From Siderastrea siderea (Eukaryota > Cnidaria > Anthozoa > Scleractinia > Rhizangiidae): 64,000 bases of DNA. The translations under genes and the position numbers were made by a program. The notes under the pieces were generated by a model. The model was not told where the DNA came from, searched no databases, and was given only the letters and a program-made list of their open reading frames with translations. The stretch spans positions 24,008,186 through 24,072,185 of the forward strand of contig OZ034968.1 in NCBI GenBank assembly GCA_964030785.1, in the 5' to 3' direction. Below, piece after piece: positions 1 through 11,325 of this stretch. Numbering within the stretch: position 1 is the stretch's first letter; each line of letters opens with the position of its first letter.

Positions 1-217
1 CTGTTTTGCATACAGTGTATGTGGTGCTTTTGGATTATATCATAATGTGTATGATACAGCTTAATAACTAAAGTTAATAATAAATAAAAATAAAAATGAA
101 CACACAGTGGCTACCATATGCTTTAATAGACTTTCTTTCATAAAGTTCTTAGTTGGCAACTAAATGTAATTTTGACTGAAAATGTGCTATTAAAAACTGC
201 TCCATCATTACGTACAG

Positions 218-1457
218 GGGAGTGGAAAAATGGACTTAAACATGGTAAAGGAGTTGAAGTAACAAAGGAAGGAAGATATGAAGGCGAATGGAGGGATAAC
301 ATGGTAAAGTCTATGTGTTTGTTTATAATGATTCTCCAAGCGTTAGCTGTTTAGAGTTCAATTTACTGCAATATTTTTTGTTGATATTTACTTAATAGTT
401 TACTGGCTCATTTTCCAGGCTACTACCTTGATATCATGTTAAAATGGAACTGCTGCAGTAGCCAATGTATAAAGTAAACATATTTTTTCTTTTGTCACTT
501 CATTACAGCGCCATGGTCAGGGAACAGAGATCTTGTCTTGTGAAACAGAATTTGAGGGAAGATGGAAGGAAAATAGAAAACATGGTCCAGGGATCAAGAA
601 ACTGAAATCTGGCATGATGGAAGAACAGGTATACTACAGATATAAACCACCAACATCTAATTACGGCTGTAATTTTTCAGTCTGTGGATGAAATCTTTAA
701 CCATGACCACTCAGTTGAAATGAGCGTGAGCGGTACTTTCCTGTGGTAATGTTTATTGTGCTGTACAAGGTGGTTTAACCGTTATCTGCAGATGGACTCC
801 TACCGTGTGGCCATTCAAATGAAAGTTCTTCAGCAGTATACATTTTTGTGCTGTTTATTTTTCTGCAAAGGTGGTTCAAACAGATGAGACTGTGGGTTGT
901 TGTGATGATTCAAATGAAAGCTACTGAGTACTTTCCTATGGTGCTGTTTGTAATGATGTTCAAGTCTCTGGATGAGAACCTTTGTGATGATGGTGTGATG
1001 ATGGTGTGATGATGATGGTGTGGTGATGGTGATGTGAGTGGTGATGTGATGTGAGGTGATGATGATGAATTGATGATGATGATGATGTGGTGATGATGTG
1101 GTGATGATGATGATGTGGTGATGACGATGTTTGTAATGATGTTCAATTCTGTGGATGAGGACCTTTAGTGAGACCATTGAAAGGTGCTTGGCAGTGCCAG
1201 GGGTTACAAGTATCGAAAAACACTCCTGGGTGCTTTATTCTACCTGATTCTACAATAACTGGGCGAGGGGGACTGTTTCCCCCACCGCTAACCCCTTGTG
1301 TAATAACACCACAATTTGCACTTACTGTTATAATTTATATTTTGAAGTGAAAGCATAATTTGGAATTCATTCTTTCCCTTAGCATTGGCAAGAAGGCAAA
1401 CAAGTGAATGTAACCAGTATCGTGGTTACAGAGCTTCCCCTTATCCAGAGAAGATGA
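218..1457 (+). CDS. MORN-repeat protein, 3' end of gene (3 exons)
   Basis: Three exons join in phase: 218-303, 509-628 and 1383-1457, with TGA at 1455-1457. The first two encode typical MORN units: GEWKNGLKHGKGV and YEGEW in the first, RHGQGTE and FEGRWKENRKHGPG in the second. The last exon gives a short tail (HWQEGKQV...) ending the protein. MORN repeats form beta-hairpin rods found in junctophilins, PIP kinases and ciliary or cytoskeletal proteins; nothing here says which. The first exon begins with two bases of a split codon after CAG, so upstream exons lie beyond the left edge. It is convergent with the minus-strand ANGEL gene. The MORN assignment is secure; the orthologue is unknown. Confidence 0.8.
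983..1135. repeat. GATGAT/GGTGAT microsatellite in last MORN intron
   Basis: Irregular GATGAT, GATGTG and GGTGAT trinucleotide tract inside the intron between MORN exons 509-628 and 1383-1457. It creates histidine-rich open frames on the minus strand, which are composition artefacts. Confidence 0.85.
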
Positions 1458-3075
1458 TGTAAAAAGAAAAGAGATTTGTACAAAAGGCAAAATAATTATA
1501 CTGTTCAGTGATACTAATTTTAAAATCTTGTAGTGCACATACTCTGGTTATTGTAACCATGTAATAGCAACTCTGCAACATTGCTAAGAGGATGTAATCT
1601 TGGAGCCAACTACATGTATCATGTCTGTTTAAAGAAGGTTGGTTTTACTAGATTGAAGGGGTACCTTATTTAAATTTATTTTTTTAGTTGGTCCTTGATG
1701 TACGTACTTCTGACATATTAAAAAGAAAACGCAGTTTCGTAATTTTCTTGTATTTGTTTAAAATTTAGACAGCCTAGATTTGTTAGCACAAAAATCCCGT
1801 TCAGTCAATATTTTATGAAAGCTTTTCATTTAGATGTTGTAGTTAAGAGCTTTTTTATAACTAAATGAGAGCAAGCTGTTCTTAACTCTTTCAGTAAGGG
1901 AGGTGAACAGGTTTTAATTAAACTGGATGTGAAATGTGACAATCAGTTTTAAAATAATTCATGGAAAGAGTACCATGCAATACAAATAGTAGCAGTTTAT
2001 TCTTAAATCTTTACTTAATTTCGCTATGTTATCAGGGTTGGGTTAATGCGTGGATTCCTTCTGTATTTAAAACAATTTTCGTTTTGCTTAAAAATTCTAG
2101 TGCTAACCAGTTGAATTTAATATAATAAACTGTCATGACTGCAGAATAATATTTTGGGTCAAAAATTGTATTCGAAGGGCATCTGTAGGGGCATTCGCAA
2201 AAGAGTAGCCTGCACTTTGCAAAACCAAGGTGAAAGAAAACAGTCCTTTTGTGAGTACAATATTTTATTCCGTAGAACAGCTAAGATATGACCTGGGATC
2301 AGGACAAATTTTAGCAGCACTCTCATGTTCTCTTTGGTGGTAAATATTCCAGTGGGAATATTATAAATGCCACAAGTGAGCAACTGAAATTCAATGGCAA
2401 CACGTCAATGAACTTAAAAAATGTTTCCTGTTGTAGAGGTCGTAAATGCCAAAAATTTCATTTGGTGTTATACCACAGAAAATTTCTAGTGAGAGCGACA
2501 TTGTTTGGTACATCAACAAAAGCGTCAGTGACATTTGCTGCTACTCAAAGAGCAACATCAGTACTTCTAAGAAGGATGTGACATGGCAACCCCCTCACAA
2601 GACCTCAGGAGACATATGCTGGAACTTTGTCATGTGCCATGTTGTGCTTTGTATCTGGGCCTTAAAACGAAACATAGAAATTAGAACCATGTTACTGTGT
2701 GTCTAGACAATTAGCTGGTAGGCTAAGCACTTCTCATTTTTTGAAAACCTTTTGTTACTATAGTCAGTTAATCTGTTTGAGCAGCAGCTGTACATGAATG
2801 CAAGATGCATACAATAAGCCAGTTTGAAGTGAAATATATATTTTGTTAGAACTTGTATTCTGTCATTCATATTCATGTCTTACAGAAGAAACGTTCAGTA
2901 ATTCTATTAGATGCAGATAACTTTTATGGTATATTTTGTACAGTATGATATCAGTAAATGATTTAAAATTAATAGTGATTTATTATAAATAGTAATTATT
3001 ACAACAAATATTTGCTTGACATAATTCCCATGTCAGTGGTAGAATAATTGGGGTAATGTATACGATAGGCATAAT
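1458..3075. other. MORN 3' flank, no gene recognised
   Basis: AT-rich sequence after the MORN stop, probably including its 3' UTR. Candidate AATAAA-type signals occur (for example near 2122). Short open frames at 2159-2383 (-) and 2446-2706 (+) show no recognisable domain or splice context. Confidence 0.5.
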
Positions 3076-3084
3076 TACGTTTGT

Positions 3085-3504
3085 TCTAGACTGCGAGCAG
3101 TCTCTCTTTTGCTCTAAAATCCCTGCCAGAGGAGCGGTGAGAAAGCGAGTGCGATATTCGAGGCGCGAGCCACGAGCTGCTAGTCGCGTGGGCGGGAGAG
3201 TGAGCGAAGAGCGAAAAGAGAGACTGCCCTGCTTTCATACTGCATTTCTGAAGCCCGGCACTCTGGTGACGGAGTATTTTGATTGGTCGGTCTATGACCC
3301 GATGGCGCGTATCTGTCATCATCACTTGGAGACATGCAGTGCGCGCCAACGGCTGCCGTCAACAGAATTGCTGACTGCAACAGGAGGAAACATATCAAGC
3401 TCCTGCGGCTCACGGCTTCGTCACTCGCCGCTCGAATATCGCCCTCGTGACTTTGCCGTTCATCCAGCACGGATTTTAGAGCAAAAGAGAGACTGCTCGC
3501 AGTC
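3085..3504. mobile_element. MITE with about 33-bp inverted ends and 8-9 bp direct repeat
   Basis: The left end carries AGACTGCGAGCAGTCTCTC followed by TTTTGCTCTAAAATCC; the right end carries its reverse complement. The 9-mer TACGTTTGT occurs at 3076-3084 and again at 3505-3513, as expected for a target-site duplication, with a few unmatched bases between the left duplication and the left terminus. The interior is more GC-rich than its surroundings and has no credible transposase. An 8-9 bp duplication would suit a hAT- or Mutator-type element; the superfamily is not decided. A fragment of the same terminus appears at about 13668-13686. Confidence 0.75.
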
Positions 3505-3870
3505 TACGTTTGTGCTGGCACAAAGCAAATTAAACAAATGTAAAGAAATTAATTAACAGATGGTCAAACTTAGTTTGTCTTAAAACGAGAAATAAAAGTA
3601 GACAATTTTTAGTAGTTTGCTGCACAGTGTTCAGTTGATTAAACCAGAGGAAAACTTGTTATAGTTGCTTTAAATTAAATTGATCTCTATGTCTCTTAGG
3701 GGCCAGGAGTAGTGGGTGAAAGAATGAATCATCCTAGAGAAAAGAGATGGTGCCTAAGTGGCGTAACAAAAGGTAGATTGGGTGGGTTACTTGTGGATTA
3801 TTCAATAGAGAGATATGCCAAGGCCACATAGCACCTTGTCAATCCTCTCTCAGCAGGGGTCGAAGTAATT

Positions 3871-4022
3871 TATCAAACACGAGAAAGAGTGTTTCATCAG
3901 GATATCCAAACATCAAGAAGTGGGTCGAAAAAAACGAGGCTCAGCGTAGTTTTGTTTTTTAACTGACTTCGAGGTTTTTGGATACCTGATGATTCAGAAA
4001 CACTTTCAAGTTTTTGATATGG
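3871..4022. repeat. Foldback (palindromic) repeat
   Basis: Two imperfect inverted arms. The left arm includes ATCAAACACGAGAAAG and GTTTCATCAGGATATCC; the right arm includes GGATACCTGATGATTCAG and CTTTCAAGTTTTTGAT. They enclose a short loop, a structure typical of a small non-autonomous foldback element. No coding content. Confidence 0.65.
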
Positions 4023-4293
4023 CTTCCCAAACCATTTGTAACTCTTCGAGAAATTTAAAGCAAAAGTTTGCAAAATTATATGCTAATTAAGATCCGGCAT
4101 CCAAAGCACTGTCACGGTAGTGATTTCCTTTGTTTTCTCTTTGTGAATTGTTAATAAGTTTAAGAAATGAAGGTCAAACTTGAAGCTACCAGCATTCATT
4201 GTGTGCAGCGTGGAGTGGGAAGAAGAAATAATTTCTGGGTAGCTTCTCGTATTTCCTGTCTTCAGGCTGCTTGCAGTCTATTACTGTCTGTAA

Positions 4294-5002
4294 AGGCTGG
4301 TTCACACTTGTGACATAAGCATAAACATAAGCATAAGCATAAGAATGTTCACACTTATGACATAAGCATAAGAAAGCGACATACGCAGGTGCATTGGGCT
4401 TCAGATTTATAATCCTGGGGGAATGAGACGAGTTGTAATTTCAAAATGGTGGACGAAGAAGAAAACGAAGAAGCGCTCCTTTTGATGTTACTGCACTGTA
4501 ATCGTCGACGGCGGAAAGAAAGACAACCTGAAAAAAGATGGCGGTCCTGTTGGGTAAGAGCAATCTTCACGAAGAGAAAACAACAAGAAGATAATCACAA
4601 TCTTGTGCTTGAAATGCGACTGGTGGACCGAGAATTATATTTCAGGTAGTTCAGGTAGTTAATACAGCCGGCCTCAACCAGTTTCTCATTATAATACAGT
4701 GTGTTTAAAGAAGAAGATGCCAGTTTGAAACAGCTAATCAGAGCAGGATTGGGAACTGTTTTCGCTTGAATTTCTGCTGACATCAAATACTGCTGTTTCG
4801 TTATGCTTATGCTTATGCTTATGTTGTCCCGGTTCACACTTGCGATCACGCGACATAAGCATAAGCATAAGCATAAGCATAAGAAAAAGGAAAAGTTTCC
4901 TTTCCTTTCCTTATGCTTATGCTTATGTCACTACGGTTCACACTTACGCTTTCTTATGCTTATGCTTATGCTTATGCTTATGTCACAAGTGTGAACCAGC
5001 CT
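4294..5002 (+). mobile_element. PIF/Harbinger-type non-autonomous element
   Basis: The ends are inverted copies of AGGCTGGTTCACACTTGTGA, running into CATAAG hexamer repeats, and are flanked by TAA on both sides (4291-4293, 5003-5005). A 3-bp TWA duplication is the hallmark of PIF/Harbinger insertion. The interior frame at 4446-4649 (KRWRSCWVRAIFTKRKQ, then HNLVLEMRLVDRELYFR) resembles, from memory of the family, the N-terminus of HARBI1-like nucleases just before the DDE domain. The rest of the transposase is missing, so this is an internally deleted derivative. Extra inverted CATAAG blocks at 4803-4880 and 4895-4935 suggest nesting or internal duplication of termini. Confidence 0.85.
4446..4649 (+). 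pseudogene. Truncated HARBI1-like transposase N-terminus
   Basis: 67-residue open frame inside the TAA-flanked element: an acidic start (MVDEEENEEA), a basic stretch (CNRRRRKERQ), then a WVR...HNLVLEMRLVD segment resembling the region before the DDE nuclease in HARBI1 relatives. The catalytic domain is absent. Assignment rests on motif memory without a search. Confidence 0.55.
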
Positions 5003-5596
5003 TAAGGGGGATGGGACAGGGTAGGAGGAGACCCGCAGGAAGCTGGAGAAATAGGGAAAAGTTTTTAATGATACGTAATTGCACAGTTTGAAAACAGAAA
5101 CAGTGCAGAAAGAGGATTTACCAAGAAGTGCACAGGAATGTCAGAAAACAGTTGGTTTAGACTACTCTTCCCTGTCGCCTACCCCTCTGGTTGAGTAGCT
5201 GTTAGCCAGTGGCCTATTTTCACGTACTCAGTTTGTGGGAATTGAATAAAAGGGGAAAAGAACAGTGAGCAGTGCAGGAAAATGAACAATATATTTAAGA
5301 TCACAACGTTATTAATCATCACAGTTAAATACACACATATAAACATCTACTGTTTATTTACAACAGACACAAAAAGTAGACATGCAAGGAACTGACATTC
5401 ACAGAACAGTGAGCAGTGCGGGAAACTGAACAATAATTATATATTTAAGATGAGAACATTATTAATCATCATAGTTCAATACACACACAAAAACATCTAC
5501 CATTTAAAAAAAATGACGTGCAAGGAACTGATATATCACAGAAGTAATATGTCACTCTCATTGACAGAAACAAAATATTCTTTCTTTTCCTTATGA

Positions 5597-8117
5597 CTAC
5601 AAACGTAACAAAAATGAAGATACCAATGAAAGGTGATCAGAGGATAAAAACCTATTAGGAAGTCCACCAAGACATAAAATGTCACCCTCAGTTAGCAGCT
5701 CAAGGTTCCCTGTCAGCTGCAAGGGTTCATGCTGTGACCGACACCCGCGGCAATGTCGCTGTAGCCCAGGAGAAACAAACATATAGTCCACAGTAAGGCA
5801 TGCCTTGTCATGAAACGTAGTTACCTCTGGCCTTCTATTTGCAAAATAATGCCTGTAGACACTAAAGAATTTAAAGTTGTGCTGCTGGACTGTAATCGTG
5901 TTGTAAACATCCCTTTCAGTCATGTCCATTGCTGACTGAGAGCTAATTTGCTCCCCTTCCTGATGAACCCCATCATTGTGCAAGGAATTTAATGGTTCTG
6001 TTTCAGTGGAGGTACATGTCTTTGGGATTGATGAACTGCAATGTGCCAACTGAAGCTGGGTGTCCTGTTTTCCAGTGCACTGTGGAGATCCTGGTAACCC
6101 CTGTGACTCAAAGTTTTCAACATTTCTTTCACCTGATAAAATGCCTTTGCTCTTCTTTAACACACTGCGTGCTGGGTGACAAAGTTCAGAACTTGTGGCA
6201 CAATTTCTGGTGGATCCCAATGGCTGTTCCACTGAAGAGCTACTCAAAGACAAACTCTCAGTAGTTTCCGAAGCATCATTTCTTTTGACACAAGAAGGTG
6301 TGATTCCTAACTCCCAAGGAATAACATTGTTTGTCAGTGCATGGTGAGGGGGATAACTTCTACGATAATAGCTCTGTCCAGAAAAGTTATCACGGTGCAT
6401 CCCATTGTAATCCAGGAAGCCACGAATGACAAAGTCATAAATTGGAGAATAAGGAGTGCTGTTAAAATCTCCACAACATACAATGGGATGATAACAACAG
6501 TCTCCCTGATCAGAAGAGGAAGTTTGTGCTACTTCACCAATTTCTGCAAATAGACAAGATAGCTGTGCAAGCTTGATGTCTCCCCTTTTCTTGTTAAATA
6601 ACAAATGAGTGTTGGACACACACACCAAGTTGTTAGAGCGACGAGAAGTCCTTGGCTTCAAGAGTAACACAACAGCAACATTATCACGGTCCATCAACTT
6701 TATTCCTGGTTTCCGAAAGGACACAAGCTTTGATTTTACCAGAGTAAAACTTGATTTCTTGAAGAATGTGGCACAGCCATCAGTTTTGTCTCCAGTTCTT
6801 TTCTTGTACACTCCAGTGTAACCTAGATGTAAAATTATTTAATATATATTATGTCATAATAATTTGCAATGGTTTCCCATCCCATGAATGTACACCACAG
6901 GTGAAAAAATTAACAGTTGCAAGTGCAAGTGTATATTAAAAGAAAAACCAGTTGAAAAGATGCAAGGAGCAGGACGAAACTTGCTAGTCTTCTTTCTCAG
7001 ATGAATTTTTAAGTAGGTATTAACAAGGAAATTAAACTTAATAAAATTTCTAATCACTCAGATTAAATTTGGTTATTAACATTTTAACAAGAATAAAAAT
7101 TAGCAATAAAACACAACATTTCAATGTTGGCATGACATCATTAATTTTTCAAGTGAGAAAATACATGTAAAATTAAATAAAAGTAAAATTTTCTCGCTTG
7201 AAAATTTTGTCAATGTGACATCGAAATGTTGTGTTTTATCGCTATTTTTCTGCCAATATAATTTACCTCTCTCTCTGAGCTTGGGTTCAAACCAATCCTG
7301 ATAATGGCAGTTCTCTACTTCCTGAAGACACACAATCTAAAGCAGAACATAATAAAATCTATCATGAGAATAGTTTTAGAAAAACCTCAGAGGATAGCTC
7401 AGTATCTCCGTGGTGATGCTGAAATGTCTTTATGGAAAAAAACAACAGAAGTGTGTATCAAATAAAAGAAGAAAGAAATTTAATGCATTTGTGGAAGTTT
7501 AAACTCAAGCCAGCACGAACAGGAGCTAGAACCATGCACCACCTAATCAAAACTGCAAATGGTTCAATATGGTACACTTTCTGAATTGTGCCAAACAATA
7601 CTGCATGTTTTGTTACAGAACAAAGCAGAGTTTATGCTTTTTTATTGTTAAATAAAAACCTATAAACCTCCATGTGCACATATGAAGGTTATATAAACTA
7701 CTTACATCAGCATTGTAATGAAGTATTTCTTGTAAAAGATTTCTCCTTCTGTACTCCCACTGCTGTACCCAACTCTCTGTCCCAGAATACAGATGACTGT
7801 TAGCATGTAATAACCCATCGGCCAGGACGTTGTAGGAAACAACTGTGAAGCCAAAGTTTTGGCTTTTTTGCTGATAATGACATTTTCTAGCACGCAGTTT
7901 GTGCCATCTGCGGCCTACAACCGAAGGAGAAGTGAACAATGGTTCCTGTAATGATGGATCAATCTGAAAATCACAATGATTGTCTCGTTCACAACAGCCA
8001 GCAATAGATGACTGTTCTTCCCCTTGTTCCTGCTGCAGTGGTCGGTTTGCTGACATATTAGCATCACAGTAAAGCGTTGAGTCAGATAGATGTTCTGCAT
8101 GAGAGGAAACCAAGTCA
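5597..8117 (-). CDS. ANGEL2: ANGEL-family (CCR4-like) endonuclease/exonuclease/phosphatase protein
   Basis: Minus-strand exons, in transcript order: about 8117-7706, 7336-7267 and 6822-5597 (stop 5599-5597). Junctions keep phase across NADIVCLQEVE and RERGYTGVYKKRTG. EEP-fold motifs appear in order: SYNVLADGLL, CLQEVE (metal-binding Glu), TDGCATFFKK, DRDNVAVVLLL, SNTHLLFNKKRGDIK, VCCGDFNSTPYSP and the C-terminal SSDHLSLVSSF. These are the active-site elements of ANGEL/Nocturnin/CCR4 proteins, which act on RNA 3' ends; human ANGEL2 is reported to remove 2',3'-cyclic phosphates. A serine-rich spacer of roughly 120 residues separates GDFN from the DYMFVSP/SDH part. No clear ATG exists at the 5' end: the first exon opens after an AG near 8118, so an upstream exon may be missing, or translation starts at the ATG near 8056. 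ANGEL1 cannot be excluded. Confidence 0.88.
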
Positions 8118-8162
8118 CTACATCAATATCTAAAATAGAAGACTATAAAAGGTGTTTTTCTC

Positions 8163-8335
8163 CCTCGCCTGAAATGGAATTTTTTTGTTTTGACCCTCCC
8201 CACCCAGAAATTCCCCTTAAGCTTCATATTTTTCCCTTTAATTTAAAATCTTGACTTTTGAGACACCCCACCCACTCAGAATTTCCAGTGGCGTTCCATG
8301 GGGTGGGTATGGATGTTTTCTGGAGCTGTGCAGTG
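8163..8335. repeat. Degenerate copy of the 'GTAGTTCCAGAAAATATCC' repeat family
   Basis: The right half (TGGGTATGGATGTTTTCTGG) matches the ends of better copies at 23173-23362 and 25481-25636. The left half is a C-rich tract with AAATTCCCCTTAAGC. Much decayed. Confidence 0.4.
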
Positions 8336-8857
8336 TAATCACCAACCAAAGTAACATCTTTCAGAAAGCTGATGTGGGAAGGGGTGGCAGTTCCCCCATT
8401 TTTTTTCTCCCAGTTTTCTTTCTCTGTACAACCCCTTCCACTTTCTCCTTAGCAACGAGATGGTTTGCTTCAAACTTAAGTCATTTATTGCACTGGATAG
8501 ACTTATCAGCCTAACTATGGAATATCCCGCTTCTCCAAAACATTCATGAAATAATGGCATCATGGCTACAAAGAAAACTCTATGAAATAGCTACTGTAAG
8601 TTATGCAGCTAACAAGTTTCCTAGCTGCATAGCCATGAGAACATAATATGTTCTCATGGCTTATATGCTATAGTGCACCTATTTCTTGTTCTTCAGACGT
8701 GCAAAAAGGGAGACACAAGAAAAGAATAAGTGCAGAGCTGTTTATACAGTGTATGTAGGTATTTAAGGGGTGCAGCTTCAAAGTGACAGGGTATTCGACA
8801 GTTACTCCGTCTTTTCAATGACTGAAAGTACGGAATTGGTTAACTGATTGATTGACT

Positions 8858-8911
8858 GATCGATCGATCGATCGATAGATTCATCCGCCGTCCGTCCGTC
8901 CGTCCGTACAG
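8858..8911. repeat. GATC and GTCC tetranucleotide microsatellites
   Basis: About five units of GATC followed by about five units of GTCC, in the intergenic region between the divergent ANGEL and cyclin H genes. Confidence 0.9.
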
Positions 8912-11325
8912 ACTCTGGGGGAGGGGGAGGGGAGTCCCAAGGCAACCCGACCGGGGGAGGTGGAATACCGGTACCCCTTTTTTTCTTGTAGCTGAAGTAA
9001 ACAATGTGGCGGCTGGTTCCTCGTAAGCTAGATTTTTAATACGATATTAAATTGTAAAACATTCTTGGAATGAAGACTTGTAACAGTTCATCATGAAAAG
9101 GAAAAGGATTGCTTCAATCTCGATGGCGCATATAGAAGATATTGGAGAGCTTGAAGGCAAGAAATCCTTGTTCGAGGACATACTCGTTTTTTTCAAAGCT
9201 AAGGAGATCTGGAAAGAACCCAGCGACTTTCGTTTAGATTTTCAAGTCCTTCTTTCAGTTCAGTAGTAAAGTAAATTACAGATTTGATTGTGGATTTACA
9301 TTGTAAAAATTGTTTAATTGAGCGACTTTACATGTTTAGTAAATTACGGTAATTTTCTTGAAATGTTTTAAAAACCTGTTTAAAATATCTGTGAAATTAC
9401 CTTGTAGTTCCCGTTTGTCGGCTTGCGAGTAACTTCACTAGAGGGTAAAATTGAATGCAGTTTGCTTTTCTAGGCAAACAAGTACTTCGTGTGTGAATGA
9501 CATTTCATGTTTTTGAAGGTTTCTTGTCCCTTTTTCTGTGTTTATTCATTAACGGAATTTTCATTAGTGAGCAATCTGATACATATGCGCAATTTTCTTT
9601 TGAACTTTAGTGCGTAATTTTCAATATTTTTCTTTGAGCAATTCTAGTCAGTAGTGTATTTTATTCGAAAAGTAGAAATCGTGACTATTCTAGATTGAGT
9701 CTGTGTTGTTTTTTAAATCTAGGTTGTTTTTCTTCGGCACCGCATATTGGGTTGTTTTGACTAATTCGCAATTTAGTATTCAACACCTGAAGAGTCGCTC
9801 TGTCATCAATATTTTTTTATTAAGTTTATAGTCTTAGTGTAAAGCTCCATATGTTTTTTGTTCAGTTGTGGAATATTTTACCTTCCTTACATTTTTATAT
9901 ATTTTTGGTTTCTTCACTTGAAGTGAATGACATTTTTGTCCCAATTTAGCGACTAAACTTAGAATCGCCGTTTCAGTGAGTGAGTTCAGTGTGGCATGTT
10001 TTCGTGTTCGTTTGTTTTTAACCGGTAAGCCATTTCAGTGTGTCTTTATTTACAGATCGAAATGAAATCTTTATTTAAGTAACTATAAGCAAAGCATTTC
10101 TCGGTTGAAGTCTGTTTTGTCTAAAATGAGTCTCTAAAAGCTTCCTAAAATTAGTTCAGGGTGTGTTCTTGAAAGCACCCGATTAATACTTCGCGGGTGA
10201 AAAACTTGTGTCATTTTCTCTTGATAATTATACGTGTGCTTGAAAGTTTCCGAAAACATTTTTTGGGTAATTTTTTGTCAGTAAACGGTTTGATGCCGGG
10301 AAAATATTATTTATTTTAGAAAAATGGAATTCGAGAAATGTTTCATGGTTAACAGAATTAAACAGCCAGAGGGATGCATCGGAATCAGTGAGAAATGTGT
10401 ATTTGCAGGGAAAAGTCTGTCGAGTTGCTACCGGGAGCAACTTAGCAATTGTAGTTTTACAAGTACTCTTCTTGAACTTAATGAGCTAGCTTTCGAAAGA
10501 AAGCTACAAGAAGAGCAGTCGGTGAAAGTCGTGCTGAAGTCTTCTCTGAAGAAAAATAAGCCAAGTCACAGTTTCCTCAGTGGTCTGCATGTTTTCCCTT
10601 GCTGTTTTTCACCTCTTGGCGAATAACTGTACAACTAAAATTTAATGTATTTTACGGGCCAACAAGCATGAAAGAGAGATGTGGAGCTCCGCTTTTAGGC
10701 TTGGCTAAATCTATATATTAGACTGAGTAATCTGTAATGAGAGGCTAGTGTTTTGGAAGATGTAGTTATCTAAGTACGCTTTTGGTTATAATTTCCTCGA
10801 CTGTTCGAATCAGTAAGACTCTCCTTTCATTTAGAACTGGACAGGTTAATCGGTTCATTAAAAAACGAATTTATCTGTCGGTAGCTGTGAGTAGCCTTTC
10901 AGTAAGCTTAACTTGTCCGACAACAGTTGATCAACAGTTAACCGTCAAAATGTGGCGGACCATCGGTTCACAATCACTCATAAAGACAAACCTTTGTCCG
11001 ATAAGGCACTTCTTCTCATGGAAGTCTCTCCTATTCCTTCTCCTTCAGCCGTCGGAGGTGTTTCTCCTTCACAGTGTTTTACCTTTTTTGCCGCAGGAGT
11101 GAAGAAAGGTTTCACTGATTTCATCATCGATTGTTTTTTCAGTGCACAATATGCTTCGTGTAAGCGTAATGAACGAAAAAGTTTCTCGCGAGACATTCTA
11201 AGCTGTGTTATATAGAGTAACCGATTGAAAAGCCAGGCTTCACAGCTGAGCTTTGCAACCGTTCCTGCTCATCTTTTCTTTGTAATCTAAGCTGTAGTAG
11301 GTGAAACAAAGTACTGTATTTCATC
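8912..11325. other. ANGEL-cyclin H intergenic region, no gene assigned
   Basis: Likely holds the cyclin H promoter and 5' UTR. Open frames at 9093-9266 (57 aa, starts MKRKRIASIS), 10324-10626 (100 aa, MEFEKCFMVN) and 10782-11102 have no recognised domains and no consistent splice partners. They are noted but not called as genes. Confidence 0.5.

Noticed and set aside
830..1177. His-rich open frames on the minus strand
   Set aside because: Translation of a GATGAT/GGTGAT microsatellite within a MORN intron.
4300..4990. CATAAG arrays as interstitial telomere repeats
   Set aside because: The hexamer is not TTAGGG-like, and its position at inverted transposon ends explains it.
4803..5091. Leu/Met/Lys/His repeat frames
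   Set aside because: CATAAG hexamer termini of the Harbinger-type element, non-coding.
10324..10626. 100-aa open frame as a gene
   Set aside because: No recognisable domain, splice context or homologue; it lies in the cyclin H upstream region.
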